Shown here: piece by piece, positions 35,023 through 44,265 of the stretch
Layout: each line of letters begins with the position of its first letter
Position numbering within the stretch: the stretch's first letter is position 1
Assembly: GCA_902616005.1 (NCBI GenBank)
Contig: CACMRG010000007.1
Span: 1-62,389 of the forward strand
From: an uncultured SAR116 cluster alpha proteobacterium
GTDB lineage: Bacteria > Pseudomonadota > Alphaproteobacteria > Puniceispirillales > Marisalimonadaceae
Direction: 5' to 3'
DNA length: 62,389 nucleotides
Position numbers and translations under genes: made by a program
Notes under the pieces: generated by a model
What the model saw: the letters and a program-made list of their open reading frames with translations, nothing else
The model's database searches: none
Told to the model about the DNA's origin: nothing

Positions 35023-36380
35023 CTAGTGATGTAATATCATCTGAAATTTATTTGAAAGTAAATGCTAATCATAAAAAGCACGTTAAAAGTCTCATTATTG
35101 CAGGTGTCGTTTTTTCATTATATATTGTAGCAACTTTTCTTCATTTCGACTTAGCTAATATTGCAAAAAAATGGAATTCCGATAGAGCAGCTATGTTTAT
35201 TTTAGACACCTATGCTCATAAAGACCACATAACAATGAAATGGAAAAATCCAGAAAAAATTGATGTTCGTTTTGAAGGCGGTTATAGGCATGTGTATAAA
35301 AAAGATCCTGAGTGGTTATCAAGAAATACTACGTCTAAATCTACTGTTGTTAATTTTGATAATGGTGGAAAGTTTATATTTTTTTCAAATCGTGTTGAAA
35401 TGAAAGACTGGCCTGATGTTAAAGAAAATTTTATTTTTAAAATTAACTCCAATGGTAAACCTTATGTTGAAGGCTATCAAGGTAAAGAAGACCTTTTGCC
35501 AAATTGGATGAGAGCGACAGAAAACAAGGTTGAAGTTAGACCCTCTCTTTATGAAAGATTACAAGTTTATGGATCTAAAGTTGAAGTTCACAGATATGAA
35601 TTAGGCTGGAAATATTTTTGGTTTGACTTTGATAGTCCGCTTTCTGGCAAAGGTTTTCTGGATGGTATTTCACTGATGTTTAGCGATCAAAGAGTTGATC
35701 CACTAAAATCTAATTTTAATCTTGTCATTAATGAATTTTTAGAAAATGAAATATGGCATCATAATACAGTCTTATTCGCTATGGTTGAAACATTATTAAT
35801 GGCTATTTTAGGGACATTCATAGCTTCAATATTTGGACTACCTTTGGCATTCATGGCAGCATACAACGTAACTCCATTTGCATCATTAAGGTTTTTTTTA
35901 AGAAGAATATTCGATCTTCTTAGAGGAATAGATATGTTGATTTGGAGTCTAATTTTTCTAAGAGCTTTTGGTCCTGGATTGTTTACGGGAATATTTGCAA
36001 TCGCATTTACTGACACTGGAACCTTAGGAAAGTTAATGTCTGAGGCTATAGAGAATACTGACAAAAAGGAAAAAGAAGGCATTCAATCAACAGGTGCTAA
36101 CAAAACTTTACAACATAGATTTGGTATTATACCGCAGATCTTACCAATTTTTATCTCACAAAGTCTTTATTATTTGGAATCAAATACTCGTGCAGCTGTA
36201 ATAATTGGCGCCATGGGCGCTGGGGGTATAGGATTACATTTCCTTGGTGCTCTTATGACGGGTAATGACTTTGAAAATGTTGGGTATATGGCATTACTTG
36301 TTCTTATAGCAGTAATGTTAATTGATACTCTATCATCACGGTTAAGAAGGTTTTTAATTGGAATAGAAGAAAAAAAATAA
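35019..36380 (+). CDS. phnE: Phosphonate ABC permease PhnE (second), with large N-terminal insertion
   Basis: The 453-residue protein is much longer than the first PhnE. After a first TM helix (~27-45) comes a predicted periplasmic segment of roughly 190 residues, rich in aromatic and charged residues (HITMKWKNPEKIDVRFEGGY, WKYFWFDFDSPLSG). The permease core follows, with NTDKKEKEGIQSTGANKT (EAA loop) and VIIGAMGAGGIGLHFLG. The ATG overlaps the upstream stop by 4 bp (ATGA). The extra domain could contact PhnD or peptidoglycan; that is an inference. Confidence 0.9.
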   Translation: MTSDVISSEIYLKVNANHKKHVKSLIIAGVVFSLYIVATFLHFDLANIAKKWNSDRAAMFILDTYAHKDHITMKWKNPEKIDVRFEGGYRHVYKKDPEWLSRNTTSKSTVVNFDNGGKFIFFSNRVEMKDWPDVKENFIFKINSNGKPYVEGYQGKEDLLPNWMRATENKVEVRPSLYERLQVYGSKVEVHRYELGWKYFWFDFDSPLSGKGFLDGISLMFSDQRVDPLKSNFNLVINEFLENEIWHHNTVLFAMVETLLMAILGTFIASIFGLPLAFMAAYNVTPFASLRFFLRRIFDLLRGIDMLIWSLIFLRAFGPGLFTGIFAIAFTDTGTLGKLMSEAIENTDKKEKEGIQSTGANKTLQHRFGIIPQILPIFISQSLYYLESNTRAAVIIGAMGAGGIGLHFLGALMTGNDFENVGYMALLVLIAVMLIDTLSSRLRRFLIGIEEKK

Positions 36381-36390
36381 AGGAGTAATT

Positions 36391-36858
36391 ATGTATAAAA
36401 TATTATTAACTATTTCGTTTTTCTTAATATCAAATCTTGCTTATGCAGAAAATAAAGAACTTAAAGAATTAAGCAATGAAGCAGAAAAGCAAGAAGCTGG
36501 AAAACTTGTTAATACCGAGGAAATATTTAAAAAATTAACTGAAAAATGTGATGAAACAGATGTTTTAGTATTAAGGGCAAGAATAAGGCTTGAACTCCCA
36601 AGAATTGATAAAAATACTGCCTCTGAAGTTGAGAAAATGATGATGAATGGTCTTGAATTATGTTCAGAAAAAAAAATAGATGAAGCAAAAAAATTATTAA
36701 CTTCAGCTTATAAAAAAGCTCAAGATGCAGCATCTATTAAATTCGGCCAGCAAGGAACAGGGGCAATAAAAGGCGTGAAGATGTCTGATACGACTAAAGC
36801 ACTTACTAAAGATGGTTCAATTGATAATGAAAAAAAACCTTGGTGGAAATTTTGGTAA
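36391..36858 (+). CDS. Exported small protein of the phosphonate operon
   Basis: The 155-residue protein has a signal peptide ending at AYAEN (~21). The mature part is mostly helical and Lys/Glu-rich (ELKELSNEAEKQEAGKL, VLRARIRLELPRID) and ends KKPWWKFW. Two Cys (CDETD, LCSEKK) may form a disulfide. SD AAGGAG is well placed, 10 bp after phnE. Its position suggests a periplasmic accessory for uptake, but I know of no named family. Confidence 0.6.
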   Translation: MYKILLTISFFLISNLAYAENKELKELSNEAEKQEAGKLVNTEEIFKKLTEKCDETDVLVLRARIRLELPRIDKNTASEVEKMMMNGLELCSEKKIDEAKKLLTSAYKKAQDAASIKFGQQGTGAIKGVKMSDTTKALTKDGSIDNEKKPWWKFW

Positions 36859-36895
36859 AATTTCTATGATCTTGAGATAGTGAGTTTTTTTAAAT

Positions 36896-37822
36896 ATGAT
36901 GTTACGTCCATTTAGCAAAAGTGGTTCTTTTTATAAAGGGAACTTGCATGGGCACAGCTCGAATTCAGATGGTAAATTTAGTGTTAGTGAAGTTATAGAC
37001 GCCTATAAAAAAAGAGGTTACGACTTTACTTGTATTTCAGATCATCTATGGATTGACAATCGATTTTGTGCTGAAACTGTTACAGATGCATCTAAATACA
37101 ACACTCATGATTTTATAGCAATTAATAGTGCAGAGCTTCACACAAGAGGAAAAAAATATGACAAAGAAAATTTGTGGCATCTTGTTGCAAATGGTTTGAG
37201 CAAAGATTTTAAACCTTCCAACGATGAAGAAAATATTCAAGATTTAATTAAAAGAGCTAAAGGAGATGGTGCCTTTATTTCAATAGCTCACCCTGAATGG
37301 TACAGTTTAACTTTTGATGAAGCGATTATGTTAAAAGATTGTCATAGTGTGGAGATATATAATCATGCATCAACAGTAAAATGTAATAGAGGCAGTGGAA
37401 TCTATATTGCTGATTTTTTATTGAATGAAAACGTTAAAACTTTGCTTACCTCAACTGACGACTCACACTCTTTAGAAGAAGATGCTTATGGAGGTTGGGT
37501 TTTTGTTAAAACTAAAGAGTTAAATGAAAAAAAAATTTTAAAATCTTTAATCAAAGGTGATTACTATTCATCAACTGGAGTAGTTATTTATGAAGTAAAG
37601 CTTGAAAATCGTTTGTTAAAACTTAAATTTTCTTCTTCTAATAATATTATGGTTTCAGGTGCTGGTCACACTAATATATCTTCGCATGGTTATAATCTAA
37701 CGAACGCAGAACTTGATCTTGAAAATTTTGATTCACCTTTTTTCAGAATTACAATTTCTAACCAATTTGGCAAATATGCGTGGACAAATCCATATTGGTT
37801 CAATGAATTAGACTTAGATTAG
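36896..37822 (+). CDS. PHP-family phosphoesterase
   Basis: PHP metal motifs: NLHGHSSNSDG (~19-29), YDFTCISDH, AHPEWY and TSTDDSHS, enough for a two- or three-metal site. The 308-residue protein adds a beta-rich C-terminal domain (from ~210). In some bacteria a PHP protein, PhnPP, hydrolyses cyclic ribose 1,2-phosphate 5-phosphate, the product of the C-P lyase reaction; no PhnP is encoded in this locus. The protein sits between phnE and the phn acetyltransferase, so it is a reasonable replacement, but substrate is inferred. Confidence 0.75.
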   Translation: MMLRPFSKSGSFYKGNLHGHSSNSDGKFSVSEVIDAYKKRGYDFTCISDHLWIDNRFCAETVTDASKYNTHDFIAINSAELHTRGKKYDKENLWHLVANGLSKDFKPSNDEENIQDLIKRAKGDGAFISIAHPEWYSLTFDEAIMLKDCHSVEIYNHASTVKCNRGSGIYIADFLLNENVKTLLTSTDDSHSLEEDAYGGWVFVKTKELNEKKILKSLIKGDYYSSTGVVIYEVKLENRLLKLKFSSSNNIMVSGAGHTNISSHGYNLTNAELDLENFDSPFFRITISNQFGKYAWTNPYWFNELDLD

Positions 37823-37824
37823 TG

Positions 37825-38439
37825 ATGGTTAAATTATCAGAAAAAAAAGCAATTATCCATGCAGATTGTGAGATAAATGGTTCAAAATTTGGTAAATATA
37901 CTGAAGTTGGTTGTGGTTCAATTATTTTAAATTCAAATTTTGGTGATTATTCATATTGCACTAGGTACTGCGATATTGCTAATACTGAAATAAAAAAATT
38001 TTCAAACATTGCAAGCTTTGTCAGAATAGGCCCTACAGATCATCCAATGGAAAAAGCAAGCCTTCATCATTTTTTATATAGATCTAATGATTATTGGGAT
38101 GAAAAAAAAATAGATGAACAATTCTTTAAAAAAAGATTTTCAAGAAAAACTATTATTGGTCATGACACTTGGATAGGTCACGGTGCCATAATCAAACCAG
38201 AAATCGTAATAGGAGATGGTGCTATTGTAGGTGCAGGTTCAGTAGTAACAAAAAATGTAGAAGATTATACTATCGTAGCAGGAAATCCTGCTAAGACAAT
38301 AAGACGAAGGTTTTCAGAAAAAGTTGCAATACAGTTATCTGGCATTCAATGGTGGAACTGGTCTCATAAAGTATTAGGATCTGCCTTAGATGATTTTAGA
38401 AATCTAAGTATTGAAGATTTTATAGAAAAATATAAATAG
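37825..38439 (+). CDS. Hexapeptide-repeat acetyltransferase of phosphonate operons
   Basis: The 204-residue protein has left-handed beta-helix repeats (GCGSIILNSNFGDYSY, IGHDTWIGHGAIIKP, IVIGDGAIVGAGSVVTKNV) and the active-site-like TDHPMEKASLHHF loop of CatB-type enzymes. It resembles the hexapeptide transferase family found in phn operons (sometimes grouped with PhnO-like functions). It would acetylate aminophosphonates from acetyl-CoA. ATG at 37825 is preferred over GTG at 37822, which overlaps the PHP stop. It meets the phnM paralogue tail to tail with 1 bp between. Confidence 0.85.
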   Translation: MVKLSEKKAIIHADCEINGSKFGKYTEVGCGSIILNSNFGDYSYCTRYCDIANTEIKKFSNIASFVRIGPTDHPMEKASLHHFLYRSNDYWDEKKIDEQFFKKRFSRKTIIGHDTWIGHGAIIKPEIVIGDGAIVGAGSVVTKNVEDYTIVAGNPAKTIRRRFSEKVAIQLSGIQWWNWSHKVLGSALDDFRNLSIEDFIEKYK

Positions 38440-38440
38440 A

Positions 38441-39655
38441 TTAAGATACTGAATTAGATGATTTAATAAACCTGTCAGCAGCGTTTTTAGAAACGTTGGC
38501 AATCTCTCCGTTGCAAATAGTCGCTTCTATCTCTCTTGTTTTCGGGTTAATTACAACCAAATCTGCATAGTTATTAACTTTGATAGTTCCTCTTTTATCG
38601 ATATTTAATGCCTTAGCAGGATTTTCTGATATTAATGCCCATGCATTTTCAATAGAACAAATGTTATGATCCAATAAATACCAAATTGACTGTAATAGTG
38701 AGGGGTAATAATAATCTGATACAAGGATATTACAGTATCCTAATCTTAATAGTTCTAGGGTAGATACATTCCCATTATGCGATCCACCTCTAACTAGGTT
38801 AGGTGCACCCATTATTACACATTCGTTGTTTGAGAATGCTTCTTTAGCAGCTAAAATCGTTGTTGGAAATTCACAAATTTTTGCACCAAAACTTCTAAAC
38901 CATTTCCTATCTTTAATGTTTTCATCATCATGTGAACCAAAATTAATATTTTTTGAAATTAGAAAATCGCTTAATATTTTCAAACTATGACTTACTTGCT
39001 TTTCTTTTGATACTCGATAACGAACTATATTTTCAAGTTCACTATTCTTAAGAGACATTTTATTAGCCCATACAGAAAATGCGAATGGTTTATTTTTAAT
39101 TTTATCTAGAGCATCTGGAATATGATTATTGAACACAACATAGTTAAGATTATATTTTTTTATTAAATTAATAAGCTCTTGAACTTTTTCTACTAGGTGT
39201 GTCTCATATCTTATCTGAATATCAATATTCGTAATCATAGATTGTTTGTATTTATTTAAATTTTCTAGAAATGTTTTAGCATACTCTGGGCTTCTCACTT
39301 TTCCTTCCCAACTAAAACTGCATGCTAAGTAAGCCATTGTAATTCCATTTATAGATAGCTCTTTATCAACAATTTTTAGCGATTCACTTATATCAAAACT
39401 TACACCTGGTCTAGGAAACAATTGTCTTTCAAAGCCATCTCCATGCAAATCTATTATTCCAGGTAATACCCAAAAACCTGTCAAATCTACAACTGGATAA
39501 CTTTTTTTCAAATTTTCTAATTTTTTGTTAGCTTCAATTGATGAGATAAAGTCATCTTCAATGGTCAAAGTCCCTGCCTGCATTTGACAGTTATGTAAAA
39601 TTTTTGCTCCGTGTAAAATGTACCCTGAGGTATTAACTGATTTAAAATGGTTCAT
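38441..39655 (-). CDS. Divergent PhnM-like amidohydrolase
   Basis: The 404-residue protein resembles PhnM: LPGIIDLHGDGFERQLFPRPGVSF (PhnM: LHTDN), [35 protein letters not shown] and LVSDYYYPS. The second His of the usual HxH metal motif reads Gly-Asp (LHGDG). A more canonical phnM lies at 46266-47417, so this is a second, divergent copy with a likely different or modified substrate. It forms a minus-strand unit with phnF, 52 bp downstream of that gene. It probably hydrolyses a triphosphate or related ribosyl phosphonate. Confidence 0.78.
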   Translation of the reverse strand: MNHFKSVNTSGYILHGAKILHNCQMQAGTLTIEDDFISSIEANKKLENLKKSYPVVDLTGFWVLPGIIDLHGDGFERQLFPRPGVSFDISESLKIVDKELSINGITMAYLACSFSWEGKVRSPEYAKTFLENLNKYKQSMITNIDIQIRYETHLVEKVQELINLIKKYNLNYVVFNNHIPDALDKIKNKPFAFSVWANKMSLKNSELENIVRYRVSKEKQVSHSLKILSDFLISKNINFGSHDDENIKDRKWFRSFGAKICEFPTTILAAKEAFSNNECVIMGAPNLVRGGSHNGNVSTLELLRLGYCNILVSDYYYPSLLQSIWYLLDHNICSIENAWALISENPAKALNIDKRGTIKVNNYADLVVINPKTREIEATICNGEIANVSKNAADRFIKSSNSVS

Positions 39656-39707
39656 TAGTTTTAATTAGCTTGTTTTTATGAAATTTTTATTACAAATATT
39701 AAAATAT

Positions 39708-40406
39708 TTAATTTTCTAATGCTAATTGAATTCGCTCCCCTACAAACCATGTTTGACTATACTCTATTGGAATGAGATTTAGATCTTGGTTAATGTATGT
39801 TGTTTTAAGGAGAGGGCTATTTATCTTACAATGAAGCAAATTAGCTTGAATACTGTCAGCCTGTTCTGCAGTCACAAGAGTATTTTTTCTAAAAAAATCA
39901 TTTACGCCTAATATTTTAAGTGTTTTTGTAATTGATAATTGTTTTTGAAATATATCAAAAAAATCAGGAAATCTTTTATTTGAAATTATTCTCTTAGTTT
40001 TAATTGATGGAACGTTGTTAATCTTTCCTATTGTTTCGATTAAAAGAATTTCATGTTTTGAATTTATTTCTAAATTTTTTGCCTCTATTTTTGAAGCTTT
40101 TCTAATTTCTGACCTAAGTATAGTTGTTTCAGGAATATAGTTTTCGTTTAAAATATTTTGAGAAAATCTTACTCTTTTTCCAATCTTATATTTAAATCTA
40201 TTATCATGGACAATTATACCAGACCCTCTTTTAGAAAATAAAATTCCTTCATTTTTTAAAAGTTGCAAAGATCTTCTTATTGTATGTCGATTCACTCCAA
40301 ATCTTTTTGAGAGAACCTTTTCAGAAGGTAACTTCTCCCCTGGTTTATATAAGTTATTACTAAGATCTTTTTTTAAAGATTCATATATCTGATAATAAAT
40401 AGACAT
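39708..40406 (-). CDS. phnF: GntR-family regulator PhnF
   Basis: The N terminus carries a GntR winged helix (YKPGEKLPSEKVLSKRFGVN, RHTIRRSLQLLKNEG), followed by a UTRA effector domain (~85-235; IETIGKINNVPSIKTKR, TYINQDLNLIPIEYSQTWF). This is PhnF architecture. I start it at MSIYYQIYES (ATG at 40406) since the upstream in-frame ATG at 40433 adds unusual residues. It lies divergently from phnG with an operator-like inverted repeat between, so it likely represses both directions until a phosphonate or phosphate-related signal is bound. Confidence 0.85.
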   Translation of the reverse strand: MSIYYQIYESLKKDLSNNLYKPGEKLPSEKVLSKRFGVNRHTIRRSLQLLKNEGILFSKRGSGIIVHDNRFKYKIGKRVRFSQNILNENYIPETTILRSEIRKASKIEAKNLEINSKHEILLIETIGKINNVPSIKTKRIISNKRFPDFFDIFQKQLSITKTLKILGVNDFFRKNTLVTAEQADSIQANLLHCKINSPLLKTTYINQDLNLIPIEYSQTWFVGERIQLALEN

Positions 40407-40461
40407 AAAATTTATGTAATAAAACTTTAACAAAAATAATGTTGTGCAATAAACATAACAT

Positions 40462-40496
40462 AACTATATTTAATTATAAGTTGTATAGTTGTATAG
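40462..40496. promoter_or_regulatory. PhnF operator-like repeats
   Basis: TTGTATAG occurs twice in tandem (40481-40488 and 40489-40496). AACTATA at 40462-40468 is the inverse of TATAGTT at 40484-40490. These lie between phnF and phnG, where a GntR repressor would bind. The AT-rich background lowers the weight of such short matches. Confidence 0.5.
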
Positions 40497-40512
40497 TAAA
40501 GATATATTTATA

Positions 40513-40953
40513 ATGATTGAAAAAAGAAAATCTTGGATGAGTTTGTTAGCAACGTCTGATCAGAATGATTTGCTAAATCTTTGGGATCAAAAAAAAATAA
40601 AAATTTCTTATGAATGGCTAAGACAGCCTGAGATTGGTAGTATAATGGCCCAAGGTAAAATGGGTGTTACTGGTGACAAATTTAATATTGGCGAGGTCAC
40701 AATAACTAGATGCTCTGTAAAATTAGATTGTGGTACAATTGGTCATAGTTATGTTCAAGGAAGAAGTAAAAGAAAAGCTGAAATAAGCGCTGTATGTGAT
40801 GCCCTTTTACAGACTAAAATGTCCAAGGAAGTTAATGAAAATATTATAATTCCTTTAGAGAAAATTAAAAAAGATAAAAGAGATAAAATTCTTTCAAAAG
40901 CTGAAGCTACTAAGGTTGATTTTTTTACTCTTGTAAGAGGAGAGAGTGATTGA
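40513..40953 (+). CDS. phnG: C-P lyase subunit PhnG
   Basis: The 146-residue protein matches PhnG: RKSWMSLLATSDQ, LRQPEIGSIMAQGKMGVTGD, FNIGEVTITRCSV, GHSYVQGRSKRKAEISAVCDALLQ. PhnG works with PhnH, I and L to transfer the phosphonate to the ribose of ATP, releasing adenine. The ATG at 40513 gives the usual start (MIEKRKSW); an upstream in-frame ATG at 40489 is unlikely. Its stop overlaps the phnH start (TGATG). Confidence 0.93.
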   Translation: MIEKRKSWMSLLATSDQNDLLNLWDQKKIKISYEWLRQPEIGSIMAQGKMGVTGDKFNIGEVTITRCSVKLDCGTIGHSYVQGRSKRKAEISAVCDALLQTKMSKEVNENIIIPLEKIKKDKRDKILSKAEATKVDFFTLVRGESD

Positions 40954-41525
40954 TGGAAAATAATTATCATTTTTCAGAAGAATCTATAAATAGTTCTATT
41001 TCTTTTAGATCTTTAGTTAATGCTACCTCTTATCCAGGTAGACACTTTCAAATCACTAAACTTAAAAAACCAAATATTTTGTCAAATGCTGCCGCTACAA
41101 TATTGATTACATTATGTGATAATGAAAGTAATGTTTACCTCTCTAAAGATTTTAGTACAGAAGAAGTTAAAGATTGGTTGATTTTTAATACTGGAGCTAT
41201 TGTTTCTGACAAACAAAATGCTGATTTTGCAGTTGGAGATTGGGAATCTTTACTACCTTTGGATGAATTCAAAACTGGAGTGCCTGAGTATCCAGAACGA
41301 TCTGCAACTTTAATAATAGAAGAGTCAAATTATAAGAAAATAAAATGTAATATTAATGGGCCGGGTATAAAAGATAAACTGCAAATTGAATTACCTAATC
41401 CAGAACTATTTATTAATAATAGTCATCTTTATCCTCTAGGTTTAGATTTCTATTTTACAAATGATTTAGACATTTTATCTATTCCTCGTTCAACAAAAAT
41501 TAGCGTCACAAATTCGGAGTATTAA
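40953..41525 (+). CDS. phnH: C-P lyase subunit PhnH
   Basis: The 190-residue protein resembles PhnH: SFRSLVNATSYPGR, AAATILITLCDNES, VKDWLIFNTGA, DFAVGDW, and the C-terminal CNINGPGIKDKLQIELP and YPLGLDFYFTNDLDILSIPRSTKI. PhnH is a structural member of the PhnGHIJ core complex. ATG at 40953 overlaps the phnG stop; TTG at 40950 is an alternative. phnI follows directly after the stop. Confidence 0.92.
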   Translation: MENNYHFSEESINSSISFRSLVNATSYPGRHFQITKLKKPNILSNAAATILITLCDNESNVYLSKDFSTEEVKDWLIFNTGAIVSDKQNADFAVGDWESLLPLDEFKTGVPEYPERSATLIIEESNYKKIKCNINGPGIKDKLQIELPNPELFINNSHLYPLGLDFYFTNDLDILSIPRSTKISVTNSEY

Positions 41526-42605
41526 ATGTATGTAGCAGTTAAAGGTGGAGAGAAAGCAATTGATAATGCACACTCTTGGATGTCAGAGATAAGAAGAGGC
41601 GATCCTTCTGTTCCAAATGTTTCTCTAAACCAAATTACAGAACAGCTTACACTTGGAGTAGATAGAGTAATGTCTGAAGGATCTCTTTACGATAAAGATT
41701 TGGCAGCATTAGCTATAAAACAATCCAGAGGTGATTTGATTGAAGCGATTTTTTTGTTGAGAGCCTACAGAACTACTCTTAAAAGATTTAGTTATAGCAA
41801 ACCTATTGATACAGCTAATATGCTATGTCTTAGACGCATCTCAGCAACATTTAAAGACATACCAGGTGGTCAAAAACTAGGTCCTACTTTTGATTATACC
41901 CATAGACTTTTAGATTTTAAATTACTAGCTGAAAATGAAACTCCCTTAAGCCCAACACAACAATTTGAAAATAAAAAAGTACCTCATGTTTTGAGCTTTT
42001 TAAATCAAGAAGATTTAATGCAAAAAGAAAAAGACAATAATCTTGATCCTATTGATATTACTCGAGAGCCTATTAGCTTTCCAACATCACGTGCAGCTAG
42101 ATTACAAGCATTATCAAGAGGTGATGAAGGTTTTTTGCTAGGTCTTGCATATTCTACTCAGAGAGGATATGCAAGAAATCATGCATTTGTAGGAGAGCTT
42201 AGAATAGGTATAGTTGAAATTGAACTTAATATACCTGAATTAGGTTTTGATATTAATGTTGCAGAAATTATCTTAACTGAATGTGAAACAGTCAATCAAT
42301 TTCAAGGATCAAAAATTGAACCTCCACAATTTACAAGAGGCTATGGTCTTGTATTTGGACAAACGGAAAGAAAAGCTCTAGCTATGGCCTTAATTGATAG
42401 AGCATTAAGATGGAAGGAACTAGGTGAAGACTATTCTGGTGCACCAGCACAAGATGAGGAGTTTGTAATTTCACATTGTGACAATATTCAAGCAACTGGG
42501 TTTCTAGAGCATATAAAATTGCCACATTATGTTGACTTCCAATCTGAACTTGAACTTATTAGAAAAATTAGGGCTGATGCTAAACGAAATGTAAAAAGGT
42601 TATAA
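41526..42605 (+). CDS. phnI: C-P lyase subunit PhnI
   Basis: The 359-residue protein begins MYVAVKGGEKAI, as PhnI does, with DRVMSEGSLYDKDLAALAIKQSRGD, LRRISATFKDIPGGQKLGPT and the C-terminal GYGLVFGQTERKALAMALIDRA. PhnI is the nucleosidase-type catalytic subunit for forming ribosyl phosphonate triphosphate. Its ATG follows the phnH stop with no gap and its stop is 1 bp from phnJ. Confidence 0.95.
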   Translation: MYVAVKGGEKAIDNAHSWMSEIRRGDPSVPNVSLNQITEQLTLGVDRVMSEGSLYDKDLAALAIKQSRGDLIEAIFLLRAYRTTLKRFSYSKPIDTANMLCLRRISATFKDIPGGQKLGPTFDYTHRLLDFKLLAENETPLSPTQQFENKKVPHVLSFLNQEDLMQKEKDNNLDPIDITREPISFPTSRAARLQALSRGDEGFLLGLAYSTQRGYARNHAFVGELRIGIVEIELNIPELGFDINVAEIILTECETVNQFQGSKIEPPQFTRGYGLVFGQTERKALAMALIDRALRWKELGEDYSGAPAQDEEFVISHCDNIQATGFLEHIKLPHYVDFQSELELIRKIRADAKRNVKRL

Positions 42606-42606
42606 A

Positions 42607-43488
42607 ATGAATGATATGAGTAAAGATAAAAATATAGATATTCAAATTTATAATTTTGCTTATTTAGATGAAAATACAAAAAGAATGATTAGGAGAGCGC
42701 TATTAAAAGCTTTATGCATTCCTGGATATCAAGTTCCTTTTTCCTCAAGAGAAATGCCAATGCCATATGGTTGGGGGACTGGTGGGATTCAGGTAACATC
42801 TGCATGTTTAATACCTAAAGATGTCTTAAAAGTGATAGATCAAGGTGCAGATGACACTACAAATGCTGTATCAATTCGAAAATTTTTTCAAAAAACTGCA
42901 AATGTAGCTGTAACTGAAAAAACCTCCGATGCATCTCTAATACAGACTAGACATAGAATTCCAGAGACAAAATTAAAAGAACAACAAATATTAGTATATC
43001 AGGTTCCAATTCCAGAACCTCTCAGATTTTTAGAACCTAGAGAGACAGAAACAAGAAAAATGCATGCTCTTTCTGAATACGGATTAATGTTTGTGAAACT
43101 TTATGAAGATATTGCAAAACACGGTCATATTGAGACAGCATATGCATATCCAGTAAAAACAAACGGTAATTATGTTACAGATCCTTCTCCTATTCCAAAA
43201 TTTGATAATCCCAAAATGAATAATAATCCAGCTATTCAACTTTTTGGTGCAGGAAGAGAACAAAGGATTTATGCTATCCCACCTTACACAAATGTTAAAA
43301 GTCTTGATTTTGAAGACTATCCTTTTGAAGCTATGAAAGCCAATTTCAAATGCTCAATATGTGGATCCAGTGATAGTTATTTAGATGAAATTATAGTCTC
43401 TGATGATGGTAAAAGATCATATATATGTTCAGACACGGATTATTGCAAAGAACAAACACAATTAAATTCAAAAGAAGAAGATCAATAA
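42607..43488 (+). CDS. phnJ: C-P lyase radical-SAM subunit PhnJ
   Basis: The 293-residue protein matches PhnJ: PGYQVPFSSREMPMPYGWGTGG, SIRKFF, RHRIPETKLKEQQ, and the C-terminal CSICGSS...CSDTDYC cluster. The four Cys bind a [4Fe-4S] cluster that generates the radical for breaking the C-P bond, releasing the alkane. Its stop overlaps the phnK start by 1 nt. Confidence 0.96.
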   Translation: MNDMSKDKNIDIQIYNFAYLDENTKRMIRRALLKALCIPGYQVPFSSREMPMPYGWGTGGIQVTSACLIPKDVLKVIDQGADDTTNAVSIRKFFQKTANVAVTEKTSDASLIQTRHRIPETKLKEQQILVYQVPIPEPLRFLEPRETETRKMHALSEYGLMFVKLYEDIAKHGHIETAYAYPVKTNGNYVTDPSPIPKFDNPKMNNNPAIQLFGAGREQRIYAIPPYTNVKSLDFEDYPFEAMKANFKCSICGSSDSYLDEIIVSDDGKRSYICSDTDYCKEQTQLNSKEEDQ

Positions 43489-44264
43489 TGATGCAAGATT
43501 TCTTATTTAAAGCTTCAAATATTTCTAAATACTATGGCCAAAATGTAGGGTGTAAAAATGTATCTTTAGATATTAATTCTGGTGAGGTCCTTGGAATTGT
43601 TGGCGAATCTGGCTCTGGAAAATCTACATTATTAAATTGTATATATGGAAATTTAAAAGTTGATGAAGGAGATATTCTTTTAAACGATAAATCAAAAACA
43701 ATCCTCAATTTCACTAAAATCGATGAACCAAAACTTCGTTTAATTCAAAGATCTGATCTAGCATTTGTGCATCAAAATCCTCGTGATGGTCTCAGAATGA
43801 ATATAAGTGCAGGAGGAAATATTGGGGAAAGATTAATGGCAATAGGTCATAGAAATTATGGAGAAATTCGCGAGATTGCTTCAAGTTGGTTAGAAAAAGT
43901 TGAAATTGATGTTAGTAGAATTGACGATAAGCCAAGTACTTTTTCTGGAGGAATGCAACAAAGGCTTCAAATTGCAAGAAACCTAGTAACTAAACCAAGA
44001 CTTATTTTTATGGACGAACCTACTGGGGGTTTGGACGTATCTGTTCAAGCAAAAATTTTAGATTTATTGAGAAACCTTGTAAGAGAACTTGGCATTGCAG
44101 CAATAATAGTTACACATGATCTTGGAGTTGTAAGACTATTAGCTGATCGTATCATTGTAATGCAAAATGGAAATGTAATAGAAGCTGGTTTGTGCGATCA
44201 GGTTTTAGATGATCCACAACATAAATATTCACAATTATTAGTAAGTTCAGTACTTCAGGTGTAG
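43488..44264 (+). CDS. phnK: C-P lyase ATPase PhnK
   Basis: The 258-residue ABC ATPase shows Walker A GESGSGKST, Q-loop FVHQNPRDGLRMN, signature FSGGMQQR, Walker B LIFMDEPTGGLD and VTHDLGVVRLLADR. PhnK binds the PhnGHIJ core and is not a transporter. The start is an ATG overlapping the phnJ stop (a second ATG is three bases on). phnL begins 1 bp after the stop. Confidence 0.93.
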   Translation: MMQDFLFKASNISKYYGQNVGCKNVSLDINSGEVLGIVGESGSGKSTLLNCIYGNLKVDEGDILLNDKSKTILNFTKIDEPKLRLIQRSDLAFVHQNPRDGLRMNISAGGNIGERLMAIGHRNYGEIREIASSWLEKVEIDVSRIDDKPSTFSGGMQQRLQIARNLVTKPRLIFMDEPTGGLDVSVQAKILDLLRNLVRELGIAAIIVTHDLGVVRLLADRIIVMQNGNVIEAGLCDQVLDDPQHKYSQLLVSSVLQV

Positions 44265-44265
44265 C

